Positions 1-12,152 of a stretch of 64,000 nt of DNA are shown here, piece by piece. Position numbers and translations under genes: made by a program. The notes beneath the pieces are model-generated. The model saw nothing but the letters and a program-made list of their open reading frames with translations. It had not been told where the DNA came from and did no database searches. This stretch comes from Molossus alvarezi. Its lineage: Eukaryota; Chordata; Mammalia; Chiroptera; Molossidae. The stretch is from contig CM073891.1 in NCBI GenBank assembly GCA_037176705.1, forward strand, positions 52,454,571-52,518,570, written 5' to 3'. The first letter of the stretch is position 1, and every line of letters begins with the position of its first letter.

Positions 1-404
1 ACTGAGATAAATTGCCAACAACAAAAGCAATGTTATTAAATAACATTGTGAATATCCAACCATATTTTAGAATACCATATAACACAGTTCCTTTCTAGAT
101 TATTCCTAATAAATAAAATTGTCTTTCTTTTTCTCTTTTACAGGTAATCTAGATGGGTAACATCATAGTAGGTATGTGCTAATTGATAAATGCTAGTTGG
201 TAAATTTTTTAAATGGCTGTATTTGATATATTTTGTTTGGGTAAATAAAGTCTGTAGTTTAGCTGATGACTTGATAGGATCCTAATATGCAAGTTAAATA
301 GAGGCAGACCCAATGTATGAATATGTGAAATTATTTCTGGAATTTATTGGTTGGTTAATTATTCTACAAATATTATATAATTATTGGTTTGGCATCAATC
401 AGAA
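1..404. other. Unassigned AT-rich sequence
   Basis: No repeat family, exon structure or RNA gene was recognised here. A 60-codon open frame begins at 313 but runs into the MIR that starts near 405, so it is not treated as coding. Confidence 0.4.
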
Positions 405-632
405 TAGGGTTAGAATTCCGATTTTACCACTTTCTACATACATGGGCAAATTACCTAACTTCTCTGTGGCTCAGCTGCCACATGTGAAAAAATAGAAATA
501 GTAGTAAATGCCTATCATATAAGGTTGTTATAAGGATTAAACAAGATTTTATATATATATATGAAATACCTTAGCACAGTGTCTGACATATGGTAAAAGT
601 TTAAGAAATAATACTCATTTTTATTATTGTTA
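405..632 (+). repeat. MIR SINE (ancient tRNA-derived)
   Basis: The order of short blocks matches the MIR consensus in sense: a 'gggcaaattacctaac' block, a 'tctctgtggctcag' block, 'aaggttgttataaggattaaa', then 'ttagcacagtgtctgacatatggtaaaag'-like sequence. It is diverged and interrupted by a short TA run, as expected for a repeat that predates placental radiation. The 313-495 open frame partly overlaps it. Confidence 0.8.
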
Positions 633-1400
633 TTGTTCTAATCCTAGACCAAAACTAATAGTAGCTAATGGTATGTTAGGCCTGATCACCACGTGTGATG
701 CTGTGCCTGCTGGAGGAAGAATTTCAGGTTTCAAGATAGTTTAGATAAAACTTTTCTCTATCCCAAATAGCATCTGCTTGCCTATTCGGCAAAGGCACAC
801 TCTGAGCTCTTCGAGTGGTCATGGTGTTTTAGTCCTTAGAGGGTGGGGGGTTTGGGATAGGAAAGTGGGATCTTTGTAGGGGATATTGGGCACCAGTATG
901 AATGCTCAGGGCCTCCTAGTTTTGTCCTTTTTGACATTTGACATTTTCCTTTTTTTTGTGCTAATTGAAATAGTGAAGATGTCCAACAATCCTTTTCACT
1001 ATTACCTCTGGATTTTCTGGCTTAAAGTGCTCATTCTTTAAGTTTTCTAGAGATTGTAACTTTTATGTTGAATGGGGGATAAATAGAATATGAAGGCTTC
1101 CTCAGTGATAATTATAAATCATTTTAACTAACACATGACAGAAGGACTTAACCTCTGTTCCAGTGGCAAATAAAGATTTACTGTTGACTCTTCAGGCCAT
1201 TTCATCAGGAGGATGTGTCTGGGAATAGTCAGGAAAGTTTCTAGTGTGAACAGAAAGGTATGCTGACAAGAAGCTGAGCTAGCTGTGAAGACCTAGACAT
1301 GGATATAGTTTGTAGCAGTAAGGGAAGAAGGGGGAAGGAGGAGAATCTTCCAAAAAAGAGGCACAGCTTGTTAGGCAAATGTGAACTTGAGAAATACATA
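633..1400. other. Unassigned sequence
   Basis: I see no gene, RNA or recognisable repeat in this interval. It includes a short G-run near 842-850 and moderate base composition. It may be unique host sequence or repeats too old to recognise by eye. Confidence 0.4.
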
Positions 1401-1502
1401 TATTGAATATAATATAATATAATATAATATAATATAATATAATGTAATATAATATAATATAATTATAATATAATATAATTAATATAATTAATATAATATA
1501 AT
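1401..1502. repeat. (TATAA)n microsatellite
   Basis: About 100 bp of almost uninterrupted 'ataat' pentanucleotide units, with a few variant units (tgtaat, tta-att). It lies about 140 bp outside the 3' end of L1-A. Confidence 0.9.
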
Positions 1503-1929
1503 GGTAGTATTATTCTTGGGTAGAAATGTGGGTACATAAAGAAAATACCATTCTGTCTAAAATTGGAAATAGTTATTTATCCATACTTGAAAAAATGGTA
1601 ATAGCAAGAATGAAATGTACAATAATTTATATCTGTACAGATGGTTTCATACTCTTTTTTATTATTTTTATTTTATTTATTTATTTTTATTAATTTATTT
1701 TTGTTACAGATGTTTCTCCTTTTTTTCCCATTGACACTCTCCTCCCCATCCCTCCCCCACCCCGTCTCCAGCTTTGTTGTCCATGTCCACTGGTGATGCA
1801 TACATGCATATGAGTTCTGTGGTTTATCTCTTCTCTCCCTCCACCACCCCTCTTCTGAGGATTGTCAGTCTGTACCCTATTTCCATGTTTCTGGGTCTAC
1901 CCTGTTCCTCAGGCTGCTATGTTCATTAT

Positions 1930-4900
1930 ATTCTACAAACAAGTGAGATCATATCATATTTGTCTTTCTCTGCTTGGCATTTTTTTTGCTTAGGATAATA
2001 CTCTCCAGGTCCCTTCATGTCATCTCAAAGTATAAGAGATCTTTCTTTCTTACAGCTTTATAGTACTCCATTGTGTATATGTACCATGGCTTTTTTATCC
2101 ATTCATCTACTGATGGACACTTGGGCAGTTTCCAGATCTTAGCTATTGTAAATAGTGCTGCTATGAACATGGGGGTACATATATTATTTCTGATTGGTGT
2201 TTCAGGCTTCTTAGGGTATATTTCTAGAAGTGAGATCACTGGGTTAAATAGTAATTTAATTTTTAAGTTTTGAGGTAACACCATATTGTTTTCCATAGTG
2301 GCTGCACCAGTCTGCATTCCCACAAGTAGTATACTAGCGTCCCCTTTTCTCCACACCATTGCTAACACTTGTTGTCTGATGATTTGTTGATGGCGGCCAT
2401 TCTGACAGGTGTGAGGTGATACCTCATTGTTGTTTTAATTTGCATCTCTATGATGATTAGTGATGCTGAGCATTTATTCATATCTCTTAGCCATTTGTAT
2501 GTCTTGTTTGGAGAGGTCTATTAGGCTTCTCTGCCCATTTTTTAATTGAGTTCTTTGACATTTATTGAGTTGTATGAGCACTCTATATATTTTGGAAATT
2601 AACCCTTATCTGATGTATCATTGGCGATTATGCCTTCCCATGTAGTGGGTTTCATTTCCATATTGATGATTGTTTGGTTGTTTCTTTTACTGTGCAGGAG
2701 CTTTCGAGTTTGATGTAGTCCCATGTGTTCATTTTTTCCTTTGTTTCTCTTGCCTTAGGTGCTGTACCAGTAAAAATTTTGCAACGAATGATGTCTGAAA
2801 TTTTGTTGCCTACATTTTCTTCTAGGATTTTTATGGGTTCACCAGTCACATTTAAGTCTCTTATCCATTTTGAATTTATTCTTATGTATGGTGTAAGTTG
2901 ATGGTCTAGTTTTATTTTTCTGCATGTAGCTGTCCAATTTTCCCAACACCATTTATTAAAGAGGCTGTCTTTACTCCATTGTATGCTCTTGCCTCTTTTG
3001 TCAAATATTAATTGAGCATAATGTCTGGGTCAATTTCCGGTTCTCTGTTCTTTTCCACTGGTTTATATGCTTGTTCTTGTGCCAGTACCAGGCTGTTTTG
3101 ATTACAGTAGCTATGTAGTGTAACCTGACATCTGGTATTGTGATTCCAGCTACTTTGTCCTTCTTTTTAAGATTGCTATGGCTATTCAGGGTCCTTTTTG
3201 GTTCCATATGAACTTTTGAAGTATTTGTTCTAGTTCTGTGAAATATGTCATTGGTATTTTGATGGGGATTGCATTGAATCTATAAATTACTTTGGGTAAT
3301 ATGGGCATTTTAATGATGTTTATTCTTCCAATTCATGAACAGGGTATATGCTTCCACTTTTTAATATATTCCTATACTTATTTTTTCAATGTCCTGTAGT
3401 TTTCTGCAGATAGGTCCTTTACTTCTTTGGTTAAGTTTATTTCTAGGTATCTTAGTTTTTTTGCAGTGATGGTAAATAGGTTTGTTTTTTTGTTTCTTGT
3501 TCTGTGAGTTGATTATTAGTGTATAAAAATACCATTGATTACTTGACATTAATTTTGAATCCTGCTACATTGCCAAATTCATTTATTAAGTCTAGTTTAT
3601 TTTTGATGGAGTCTTTAGGGTTTTCTACATATAATATCATGTCATCTGTGAATAATGACAGTTTTACTTCCTCATTTCCAGTTCGGATCCCTTTCATTTT
3701 TTCTTCATGTCTGATTGCTGTGGCTAAACTTCCAGTAGTATGCTAAATAAGAGTGGCAAAGTGGGCATCCCTGTTTTGTTCCTGTTCTTATGGCAAGTGC
3801 TTTTAGTTTATGCCCATTTAGTATGATGTTGGCTGTAGTTTTTTTATATATGGCCTTTATTATGTCCAGATATAATCCCTCTATTCCCACATTGCTGACT
3901 TTTTTTTTTTTTTTTTTTTAGAAGTGGGTGCTGGATTTTGTTGAATTCTTTTACAGCATCTATTGATATGATCATAAACTTTTTATCTTTCATTTTGTTT
4001 TTGTGGTGTATCACATTTATTGATTTGTGAATATTGTACCAGCCTTGCATCCCTGGAATGAATCCCACTTGGTCATGGTGAATAATTCTTTTGATGTATT
4101 GCTGGACCTGATTTGCTAGTATTTTGTTAAGAATTTTGGCGTCTATGTTTATCAGGAATATTGGCTCGTAGTTTTCTTTCTTTGTACTGTCTTTATCTGG
4201 TTTTGAAATTAGAATTATTCTGGCCTCATAAAACAAGTTTGGAAGTCTTCTTTCTTCTTGAATTTTTTGAGATAGTTTAAGGAGAATGGGTGTTAGTTCT
4301 TCTTTGAATGTTCATTAAAACTCCCCTGTGAAGCTGTCTGTGCCTGGGCTTTTGTTTGCTCGGAGAGTCTTGATTACATCTTCAATTTCTTTTGTTGTTA
4401 TTGGTCTGTTCAAGTTTTCTATCTCTTCCCAGTCCAGTTTTGTGAGACTATGTGTTTCTAGAAATTTGTCCATTTTGCTTAGATTGACTAATTTGTTGCC
4501 ATATAATTGTTCATAGTATTTGTTTACAATCATTTATATTTCTGTGGTGTCAGTTGTTACTTCTCTTTTATTTCTGATTTTGTGTATTTGGTTTCTAGCT
4601 CTTTGTTTCTTGGTGAGTCTATGTATGGTTCCATCAATCTTGTTTATCTTTTTGAAGAACCAGCTCTTTGTTTAATTGATCCTTTGAATTGTTTTTTTTT
4701 TTTTTTTTTTTTTTTGGTCTCTATGTCATTTATTTCTACTCTGATCTTTACTATTTCCTTCCTTCTACTTGCTCTGGGATTTTCTTTTTGTTTGCTTTCT
4801 AGTTATTTAAGTTGTGAGGTTAGATAGTCTATTAGAAATTTTTCTTGTTTTTGAGGTGGGCCTGTACTGTTATGACCTTTCCTCTCAGAACAGCTTTGGC

Positions 4901-5740
4901 TGCATCCCATAGATTTTGTGTTGTTGTATGTTCATTTTTATTGGTTTCCAGGAAGTTTTTAATTTCTTCTTTGACCTCCTTGGTAACCCATTTATTTTTT
5001 AATAACATGCTATTTAGCCTTTATGTGTTCAAATGTCTTTGCATGTTCTTGTTGCAATTAATTTCTAGTTTCATGCCTTTGTGATCTGAGAAGATGCTTG
5101 ATATGATTTTAGTTTTTTTGAACTTGTAGAGACGTAGTTTGTGTCTTAATATGTGGTGTATCTTTGAGAATGTCCCATGTGCAGTTTTGGGGTGTAATTA
5201 TCTGTAGATATCTATTTAATCCATTGAATCTAGCACTTCATTTAGAATCTCTATTTTCTTGTTAATTTTTTGTCTAGAGAACTTATCCTATGATGTCAGG
5301 TGGTGTTGAAGTCCCCTGGTCTGATTTTATTGCTGTTGATTTCTTCTTTGAAGTCCTCCAGAAGATTTTTAATATATTTTGGTGCTCCTATATTGGGTGT
5401 ATTTATGTTTACCAAGGTTATATCTTCCTGGTGGATAGATCCTTTCAATATTAGGTAGTAGCCTTTGTTTCTAGTTATGGACTTCATTTTGAAATCTAGT
5501 TTATCAGATATGAGTATTCCTACCCCAGCTTTTTTTTCATTCAGTTTGCTTGGAAGATTTTTTTTTCCATCTCTTCGCTTTCAACCTATGTGAGTCGTTT
5601 GTTGTGCGTTGGGTCTCTTGTAAACAACATATATGTGAGTCATGCTTTCTTATCCAATCAGCTATTCTGTGTCTCTTTATCGAAGCATTTAGTTTATTTA
5701 CATTTAATGTGATTATTGATATGTACTTATTTACTACCAT
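1930..5740 (-). pseudogene. L1-A ORF2 (endonuclease/reverse transcriptase), broken
   Basis: ORF2p nicks target DNA and reverse transcribes L1 and SINE RNA. The start is the ATG at 5740, giving MVVNKYISIITLNVN, the usual endonuclease N-terminus, followed by RHRIADWIRKH and CCLQET blocks. Reverse transcriptase blocks follow: IPGMQG near 4060, TGTKQGCPL near 3760 and the catalytic motif near 3650. There the usual FADD reads FTDD, so both aspartates remain. The C-terminal [17 protein letters not shown] block lies near 2180-2240. The frame is split into many short pieces by stops and frameshifts, and a T-run at 3901-3920 also disrupts it. It cannot encode a complete enzyme. Confidence 0.88.
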
Positions 5741-5784
5741 TTTTGCTTAGTGTTGTTATATTTTTCTTTCTATTCTTCTACTAA

Positions 5785-6697
5785 TTACAGCAGGCTATTT
5801 AACATTTTTTGCAGTGCTGGTTTGGTGCTAATATATTCCCTTAGCCTTTTTTAAATCTGGGAAGCTCTTTATTTCACCTTCTATTTTGAATGATAGCCTC
5901 ACTCAATAGAGTAGTCTTGGATTTAGATCCTCATTTTCATGACCTTGATTACTTCATGCCATTCCCTTTTGGCCTGTAGTGTTTCTGTTGAGAAGTCAGT
6001 TTATAGCCTTAGGGGGGTTCCTTTGTATGTAACCTGTTGCTTATCTCTTGCTGCCTTTAGGACCCTCTTTTTGTCTTCAATTTTTGTCATTTAAATTATT
6101 ATGTGTCTTGGTGTGGGCCTGTTTGGGTTCTTCTGACTTGAGGCTCTCCGTGCTTCTTGAACCTGAATGCCTTCTTCCTTCACCAAGTTAGGAAAGTTTT
6201 CTGTCACTATTTCTTCAAATATATTCTCTAAATCTTGATCATTTTCTTCTTCTCTGGGGACTCCTAGGATGCGTATAATATTACATTTCTAGTTGTCCCA
6301 CAGTTCTCTTAAGCTGTCTTCATGGTTTTTTTTTGTTTGTTTGTTTGTTTGTTTTTCTTTTGGTTTTCTGATTGGTTTTTTTCTATCCTGTCTTCTAATT
6401 CACTGATCTGGTCCTTAGCTTCCTCTACTCTGCTAGTTAGTCCTTCCAATGTGTTCTTTATTTTTGGTATGTCATTCTTCATTTCTTCTTGGTTGTTTTT
6501 CATTTCCAAATGGTTAATTTTCAATGTTTCTATATCTTTACTCATGGTTTTATGTCATTACTCATGCAATTGAGCTTCCTCAAGGTCATGCCTCTGAACT
6601 CTACCTCTGATAACTTGCTTAACTGCATTTCATTGATCTCATCTTTGGTAGAGGTCTCTTGTTCTTTTATTTGGATTTTGTTTCTTTGTTTCATCAT
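5785..6697 (-). pseudogene. L1-A ORF1 (RNA-binding chaperone), broken
   Basis: ORF1p trimerises and coats L1 RNA. The start is the tandem ATG at 6695-6697 (MMKQRN), homologous to the starts in L1-C, L1-E and L1-F. A coiled-coil segment is visible around 6309-6545 (MKNNQEEMKND, then TSRVEEAKDQISELEDRIEK). The C-terminus ends at a TAA at 5785-5787 after a degraded TKPALQEML-type block. Stops and frameshifts separate the parts. It lies about 45 bp upstream of ORF2, the normal spacing in this family. Confidence 0.82.
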
Positions 6698-7531
6698 TTT
6701 CTCTATCTCAGTGGGTTTTGGAGCCTGCCAAATTTTGCCTGTGGGTGTTGGTGTTCTTCTATTTGTGGCTCCCTCTACTGTGCTTGAATGAGCATGGGAG
6801 GACCCACATTAAACACCACTGTCAAATATTACTTTCCTGGGTAGATTTACAAGTCCAGGAAAGGTTTAGTTATCCTCCAGCTTTTTGCCTGGAGGCTGTT
6901 TGTCTCAGTTACTTGAAGAGCCTTGTGTTCTCAGTTGAATGAAAAACTCCCTTAGGTGGTCAGCATAAAAGGATTTCCCAAGGGTGGGGCAGATACTGAT
7001 TGTTTTTGAGCTTCAATTTGAATTTCTCTGGCCCAGCTGGGTGGAGTTGAATCTCTGAGGGAGGGGCTGCTGCTTCTCTCCATAGCTCTGGAAAGGAGCA
7101 AAATGGCCACCATCCTTTGTGGCTGTAACTCAGCAAAAACTCTGAATACCCTCCAAGTCCTGAATGTCCCCAGACAGTTTTATTCCAGTCCACCCTTCCT
7201 CTGCAGAAGCCCAAGGTGAGTGGCTGTAGCTAATTTAGTTCTCTGTCCTGGCCCTCTGCACTGTGGAGCTGGCTTGGGATTTTTAACCCCAAGGGCACTG
7301 CTCAGAGCTAAGACTGCTGTTGTCTGTGGGCTCCCAACCCCTCTCTCATGCCTCCACAGTCCTACCAATCTTGATTCAATGTCCCTCATTATATGGTCCT
7401 CTCAAGCTGCTTTTCTGTTGCTTTTCCCTGATGATTTGTCTTTATTTTAGTTGTAATTCCAGTTTGGTTCTGGGAGATTGTATAGCTTCCAATCACCCTG
7501 CCACCATTTGGGAATCCCCTTTTTTCCCTTT

Positions 7532-7603
7532 TTAATCCTCACCTGAGGATATTTTTCCATTTATCTTCAGATAGAATGAGAGGAAGGGAGACAGAGAGTG
7601 AAA

Positions 7604-7661
<58 letters not shown>

Positions 7662-7803
7662 AATCAGTTGGTTGCCTCCTGCACTACCCCACCAGAATTT
7701 GGGACAAAACTGCATCCAAGGTATGTTACCTTGACTGAAATTGAACCCATGACTCTTTGGTCTATGGGCCAATGCTCTAACCCCTGAGCAATACTCACCA
7801 GGG
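7532..7803 (-). mobile_element. Ves SINE joined to the 5' end of L1-A
   Basis: A tRNA-derived bat SINE in the same orientation as L1-A. The tRNA-like head lies at 7765-7803 (sense 'ccctggtgagtattgctcag'), followed by a CT-rich stretch seen as (GA)n at 7607-7658, and the family's 3' hairpin 'atcctcacctgaggat' near 7537-7552. Its A-rich 3' end abuts the L1 5' terminus with no duplication between them. The repeat that would close L1-A's duplication lies immediately outside the SINE head at 7804. The pair therefore looks like one insertion. Confidence 0.9.
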
Positions 7804-7819
7804 TGGTTTCATATTCTTT

Positions 7820-9095
7820 ATAAGTGATTAACACTATGAATTCTTGTTAATTTTTTCTAAAATCTTTCCCCGTTTCTACTGTAAAGTATTAGAGAGATTT
7901 TAATGAAAGATGTTTTATTTTTCTTAGATAAATCTGTTCACTCTAAGAAGATTACCTGAGCCCAGAATTAAGAAATATCTTTTAGATGTACATAGATATC
8001 ATATATGTATATGATATGTATATATGTATATATATATGATATCTATTATATCTATATCTTATAGATAGACCAGAATTATAGAAGTAGTTAGTGATCCTTT
8101 ACAATTTTCTTTAGTGCAACAAATTATAGTTTATGTTCTTTTTAAAATTTAAAAAAAAAATTTAGATTGTTCTTAAAAATACACAAATATGTGAAGGTAA
8201 ATAAAGATGGGATTTCTTATTTTATAAACATCATTGGTAAATTTTGAGTTCTGTTTTTCAAGAATCAAAATCAGAGAAAAAGTATGCATTTGTAAGTTAT
8301 GTGTTGATTCTATGATAATATGGAACAACATGGACTTTAGAAGTAGATTTGACTGTGAATTTTGTTCCTACTGATATCCAATTATTTATAATAGGAAGGG
8401 AGCAAAGGGAAAGCCAAATAATACAGGTACATTGTTTGTGTAGCTTTGCCAGGTAGCTGCAGTTTAACACTCCCCAGGAAGCCAGAGGTCTATTCCCCAC
8501 AGATCTCTGAGTGAAGAGACTGAACATGGTGGGAGAATCCCCACATGCCCAGTAAAGTCTGGGTGAAATAGGGAAGGTACTTGCCTGTCATTCACACCTG
8601 GGAACAGGTCATTGGCCTGAGTAGACATGGCCACAGCAGCAAAGAAGATTTGAGATATTTAATCCCCCAAACAAAGGAGTTTGTGTGCTTGCTCTCTTGC
8701 TCTCTTGGTTCCTGGCTCTCTTGTTTACTCTCGTGTTCCTGCATTTGCCCACATGGTTCACTGCTGTGTGGACCCCACACAATGGACTAATGGACTGCAA
8801 CTAGCCTAATGCTAAACTGGATCCAATTCCACTATGGAAAGAAAACTTTGGACACTGGCTCTGCTTTGAGCTCTACTGAATCCCCAGCTGCACATTTTGC
8901 AGGCCACGATTAAGGAAATGGGACTTTGGAAAACCAAGGATGCAATTCCACAAAAAGAAAGCTTTCTACCACATGTAATCTTCCTGGGGGGTGGGAGAAG
9001 GCCACGGAAATGCTTATTCCAGTGATATCCCAAGAACCCCATTCCCACTTAGCAACAGAGAAAGATCATCCACGCTTTTCTCCAATAACACTACC
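7820..9095. other. Unassigned sequence with a GC-richer block
   Basis: 7820-8290 is AT-rich and includes a TATATG-type microsatellite at 7985-8065. From about 8300 to 9050 composition becomes GC-richer, with a repeated CTCTCTTG motif at 8690-8735. I do not recognise this block. Three short open frames there (62-78 codons) overlap on both strands and show no protein motif, so none is called. An old LTR or DNA-transposon remnant is possible. Confidence 0.4.
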
Positions 9096-9256
9096 AAATA
9101 GTAGCTGTGTGACTTTTAGTAAATTACTAAGTCTCTCGAAGTTTTTGTTTTTATACAGATAATGGATACCACCCATGTAGCACAAGTTTGTTGAAAAATT
9201 AAATCAAGTATATAAATTGTAGCCCAATACATGGTAATTATTTAATAACTATCCTA
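9096..9256 (+). repeat. MIR SINE
   Basis: Sense MIR core: 'tagctgtgtgactttt' followed by a 'gtaaattactaagtctctc' block, 'acagataatgga', 'attaaatcaagta' and 'acatggtaattatttaataa'. The order and spacing match the MIR consensus. Confidence 0.82.
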
Positions 9257-9467
9257 TTTACTCTTCTAGTTTATTATCTGTAGTATAGAACCATTTCATA
9301 AATCACTATGTTTTAACCATTATAAGGGAAGTGTTCATTTTATAAATTCCTTTATTTTTTGAATATCTATATTAAAACTTTGTAAGAAATAAATATATAA
9401 ATGATTTCACTATTTATTGGTAAATTGTGTTAGTATTTGAAAGCAATACTGGGTATGGCAGTAATTA

Positions 9468-10005
9468 GTAAACATCTTTATTGAGTGCCTGTTCTAAATC
9501 AGGAACTCTTTCAGATACTGGGGAATAAATTGATCAACAAGACATAGTCACAATATTCAATTTAAGACCAAGGAGAAAGACAAAAATCATGCAAATAAAG
9601 AAAGATAATTTCAGTATCACAATGAATTAATAAGAAAGGGTAATGGGATAGAGAGTGGGGAAAAGGAAGCTATTTCATTTAGCAATGAGGGAGGGCGTGG
9701 AGAAGGGATATTTGAACTGAGGTCAGAATAGTAGAAAAGAGGCATGTAAAATTCTAGATGCAGAGCTCCCCAGATAAAGGAATACCCAGTGTAAGTCTTG
9801 AAAATGGAATGAATCATTTTTGAGGTATAGAAAGAAGACTTGTGGAGAATGTGGTGGGAGATGAGGTAAGTGAGTGCTAGATCATTGGGCCTTGTAGATA
9901 TGGTAAGAATGGGGGACTTCATACAACAGGGTGTTACCTAGGGGGAGGGTAATAATTTATATTTTAAAAGAGCAACCCTAGCTGTTTCATAATATGCCAG
10001 AAGTG
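9468..10005 (-). repeat. L2 LINE 3' region
   Basis: Reverse complement of an L2 3' end. The plus strand reads 'ttgagtgcctgttctaaatcagg', 'tactggggaataaattgatcaacaagac' blocks, then 'gatagagagtgggg', 'gagggagggcgtgg', 'tttgaactgaggtcag', and 'agatcattgggccttgtagatatggtaag'. These are the usual L2 landmarks in the expected order over about 530 bp. Highly diverged, so ancient. Confidence 0.78.
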
Positions 10006-10009
10006 TAAA

Positions 10010-10129
10010 CAAGTAACTAGAAAGCTTAAGTTGTTGACCCATTTCTCTTGTTACTGGATACCTGTGCTGTCTCTAGTTTGTGGCAATGTCAATAAAGCTG
10101 CTTTGGCCATTCTTAGACAAGTCATTGTA

Positions 10130-10184
<55 letters not shown>

Positions 10185-10620
10185 GCTCTGTTGAGTAGGT
10201 ATGTATATATTTAGTTTTGTGATAAACTACCACACATTTCCCCAGAGTTCCATTTTATTCTCCTTCCTATAATGTATGAAAATTCTAGTTGCTCTACATC
10301 ATCACCAACAATTTTTAAGGTTGGTTTTGTGATTTTATGCATCTGGTGTGTGAACAGTAGTATATCTCTGGTATTAATTTACATGTTCCTGGTGACTAAT
10401 GGTGTTCAGTAATTTTTCACGTACTTATTGGTCATTAGCATATCTTTCTACATGAAGTTGTGTTCATGTCTTTTGCCCATTTAATTTTTAGTTTGATTAT
10501 TTGTCTTTTTATTATGGAGTTGTAGAAGTTCTCTATATATCGTGAAAAAAAGCCTTTGTTAGACACTGTTTTCCTATATTTTCTCTCAGCCTGTGGCTTG
10601 GCTGTTTATTTTCTTAATGG
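10010..10620 (-). mobile_element. Old L1M fragment (ORF2 C-terminal region)
   Basis: The plus strand reads as antisense L1 ORF2: 'ctgctttggccattcttagac', 'catcaccaacaattttt', 'atgttcctggtgactaatggtgttcagtaatttttcacgt' and 'ttctctatatatcgtgaaaaaaagcctttgttagac'. These parallel the equivalent blocks in L1-A (2130-2620) but are far more diverged. A (GT)n run at 10135-10181 has expanded inside it. No open frame survives. Confidence 0.78.
10135..10181. repeat. (GT)n microsatellite
   Basis: About 23 nearly perfect GT dinucleotides within the old L1M fragment. Confidence 0.93.
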
Positions 10621-10847
10621 TAAGCAATCAGGGCCAATGAGAAGTTAGAACTGTCTTGAGACAAGTGTTTTCATTTCTTTAAGCAAGAATTGTATAACTA
10701 ACTATAAATTACTCAGCCTTTAGAAAAAGAGCTGGTTTCAGTAAATTGGTAAATCTCTTTGTTTTAAGTAGAATTGAATTTTCTTTTTTTGGCGGGGGGG
10801 GCACTCATTTCCTCGAAACAAAATGGTTTGCTCTAGGTGTTGACAGA

Positions 10848-11045
10848 TTTTATGACTAAGGGGCCAGGTAGTAAATATTTTTGACTTTCTGGGCAACACA
10901 GTCTATTTGTATGATAAAACTTTGTCATTTTAACACAAAAGTAGCCATTGACAATAAAGAAACAAATCAATGTGTCTATGTTCCAATAAAATTGTATTAC
11001 TCAAATCAAGGGGAGGCTATAGTTTAGTGACCATGTTGTAGAACC
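10848..11045 (-). repeat. hAT-like non-autonomous DNA transposon fragment
   Basis: The plus strand reads 'ggggccaggtagtaaatattttt', 'tagccattgacaataaagaaacaaatcaatgtg' and 'gttccaataaaattgtattac' in that order. This is the arrangement in a common mammalian MER-type hAT element, 'gggccagatagtaaatatt ... agcagccatagacaata ... gttccaataaaactttattt'. The exact family name is not certain from memory. A second copy in reverse orientation lies at 42500-42705. Confidence 0.6.
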
Positions 11046-11237
11046 GAAAATCCATTGTTGTTACATTTCTGGAAAAATTTTGTGTATGATGCTTTAATCC
11101 CAAAGGTGACAAGTGAGTAATGTTTATTTGAAATTCCTTGATTGGTTGGTTTGTGTTTTCCTTAAAACAAAAGATTTACTTGAGAAAAGTTGAAGGCAGC
11201 TCTTACAAATCGTGACTGCCTAATTAAAGTCTATTAA

Positions 11238-11446
11238 GGTCCTGGCCTGGTGGCTCGATTAGTCATGGGTTCATTTCCCAGTCAAGATACATACTTAGGT
11301 TCTGGATTAGATTCCTGGTAGGCATGTGTATGGGAGGCAATTGATCAGTGTTCCTTTCTCACATCATTGTTTCTCTCTCTGAGCCTCTCTCCCTTCATGT
11401 CTCTCAAAATCAATAAAAACATATTCTTGGATGAGGATTAAAAGAA
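11238..11446 (+). mobile_element. Ves-type SINE
   Basis: Sense tRNA-like head 'cctggcctggtggctcgatt', B-box-like 'gggttcatttccc', then the family's 'aggcaattgatcagtgtt' and 'tttctctctctgagcctctctccc' blocks, ending in an A-rich tail with remnants of the 'ggatgaggatta' hairpin. Direct repeats flank it: 'taaagtctattaag' (11224-11237) and 'taaagtctactgag' (11447-11460). Confidence 0.88.
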
Positions 11447-11877
11447 TAAAGTCTACTGAGTAACTTGAATGTTAAGGAATTGAGATTAGCAGAAGCAAAA
11501 CAGTTACTCAGGAACAAAAAGTGATTTATAGGAACCTGAGAGGGAAATATGTTAGAATAGTAGGAGCTTCAAAATATTGAAGTGGGTGTTGAGAAAAGGT
11601 TATATAATATTATCCAATTGGAATATTAAGATACTTGAGATGATTTAGATATTATCCTATCTGATTTCAGGAAAATAGCCTATGTCTTCTCCATGATTTC
11701 TTTATTAAGAAGAATATGTATAATTATGGTCCTTTATTTCTAGTTTAGACCAGCTTCTTAATCTCATCAGTCATTTGGATTTTGTGTATGCATTCTAATT
11801 TACCTCCCAAAAACCTGTTCTTCCTAATTTTCATAATATAGAGATCAGAAACTGAAGTATAAAATATTTTATTATAT

Positions 11878-12112
11878 GCCCTGGCCAATTTGGCTTAGCG
11901 GTTAGAGCATCAACCCAGGGACCAGAGAGTCCTGGGTCCGGTTCCCACTAAGGGCACATACCTTTGTTCCCAGCTCCCATTGGGGTTGTGTGGGTGGCAA
12001 CCAGTTCATGTGTCTTTCACATCAATGTTTCTCTCTCTCTCTCTTTCCCCCTCTCTCCCTCCTGCTCTATCTGAAAATAAATGCAAAAATGTCCTCAGGT
12101 AAGGATAAAAAA
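11878..12112 (+). mobile_element. Ves SINE
   Basis: Full-length sense copy: head 'gccctggccaatttggctta', A box 'tggcttagcgg', B-box-like 'gggtccggttccc', CT-rich section, then the 'tcctcaggtaagga' hairpin and A tail. Flanking AT-rich sequence gives only an imprecise target duplication. Confidence 0.92.
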
Positions 12113-12152
12113 CATTATTTTCAAAATCTCGATTTTCCTTGGACTCATTTTT

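Larger units (their letters stand above)
1658..7531 (-). mobile_element. L1-A: near full-length L1 LINE
   Basis: Non-LTR retrotransposon read on the minus strand. From its 5' end it has a GC-richer 5'UTR (about 6700-7531), ORF1 (5785-6697), ORF2 (about 1930-5740) and a 3'UTR ending in an A tail, seen as a T-run near 1658. It is colinear with the other L1s here except that it is 5.9 kb and largely undeleted. Both ORFs are broken. The direct repeat 'tggtttcatactcttt' (1642-1657) pairs with a copy differing at one base at 7804-7819, which lies beyond a Ves SINE rather than at the L1 5' end (see the SINE entry at 7532). Confidence 0.93.
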
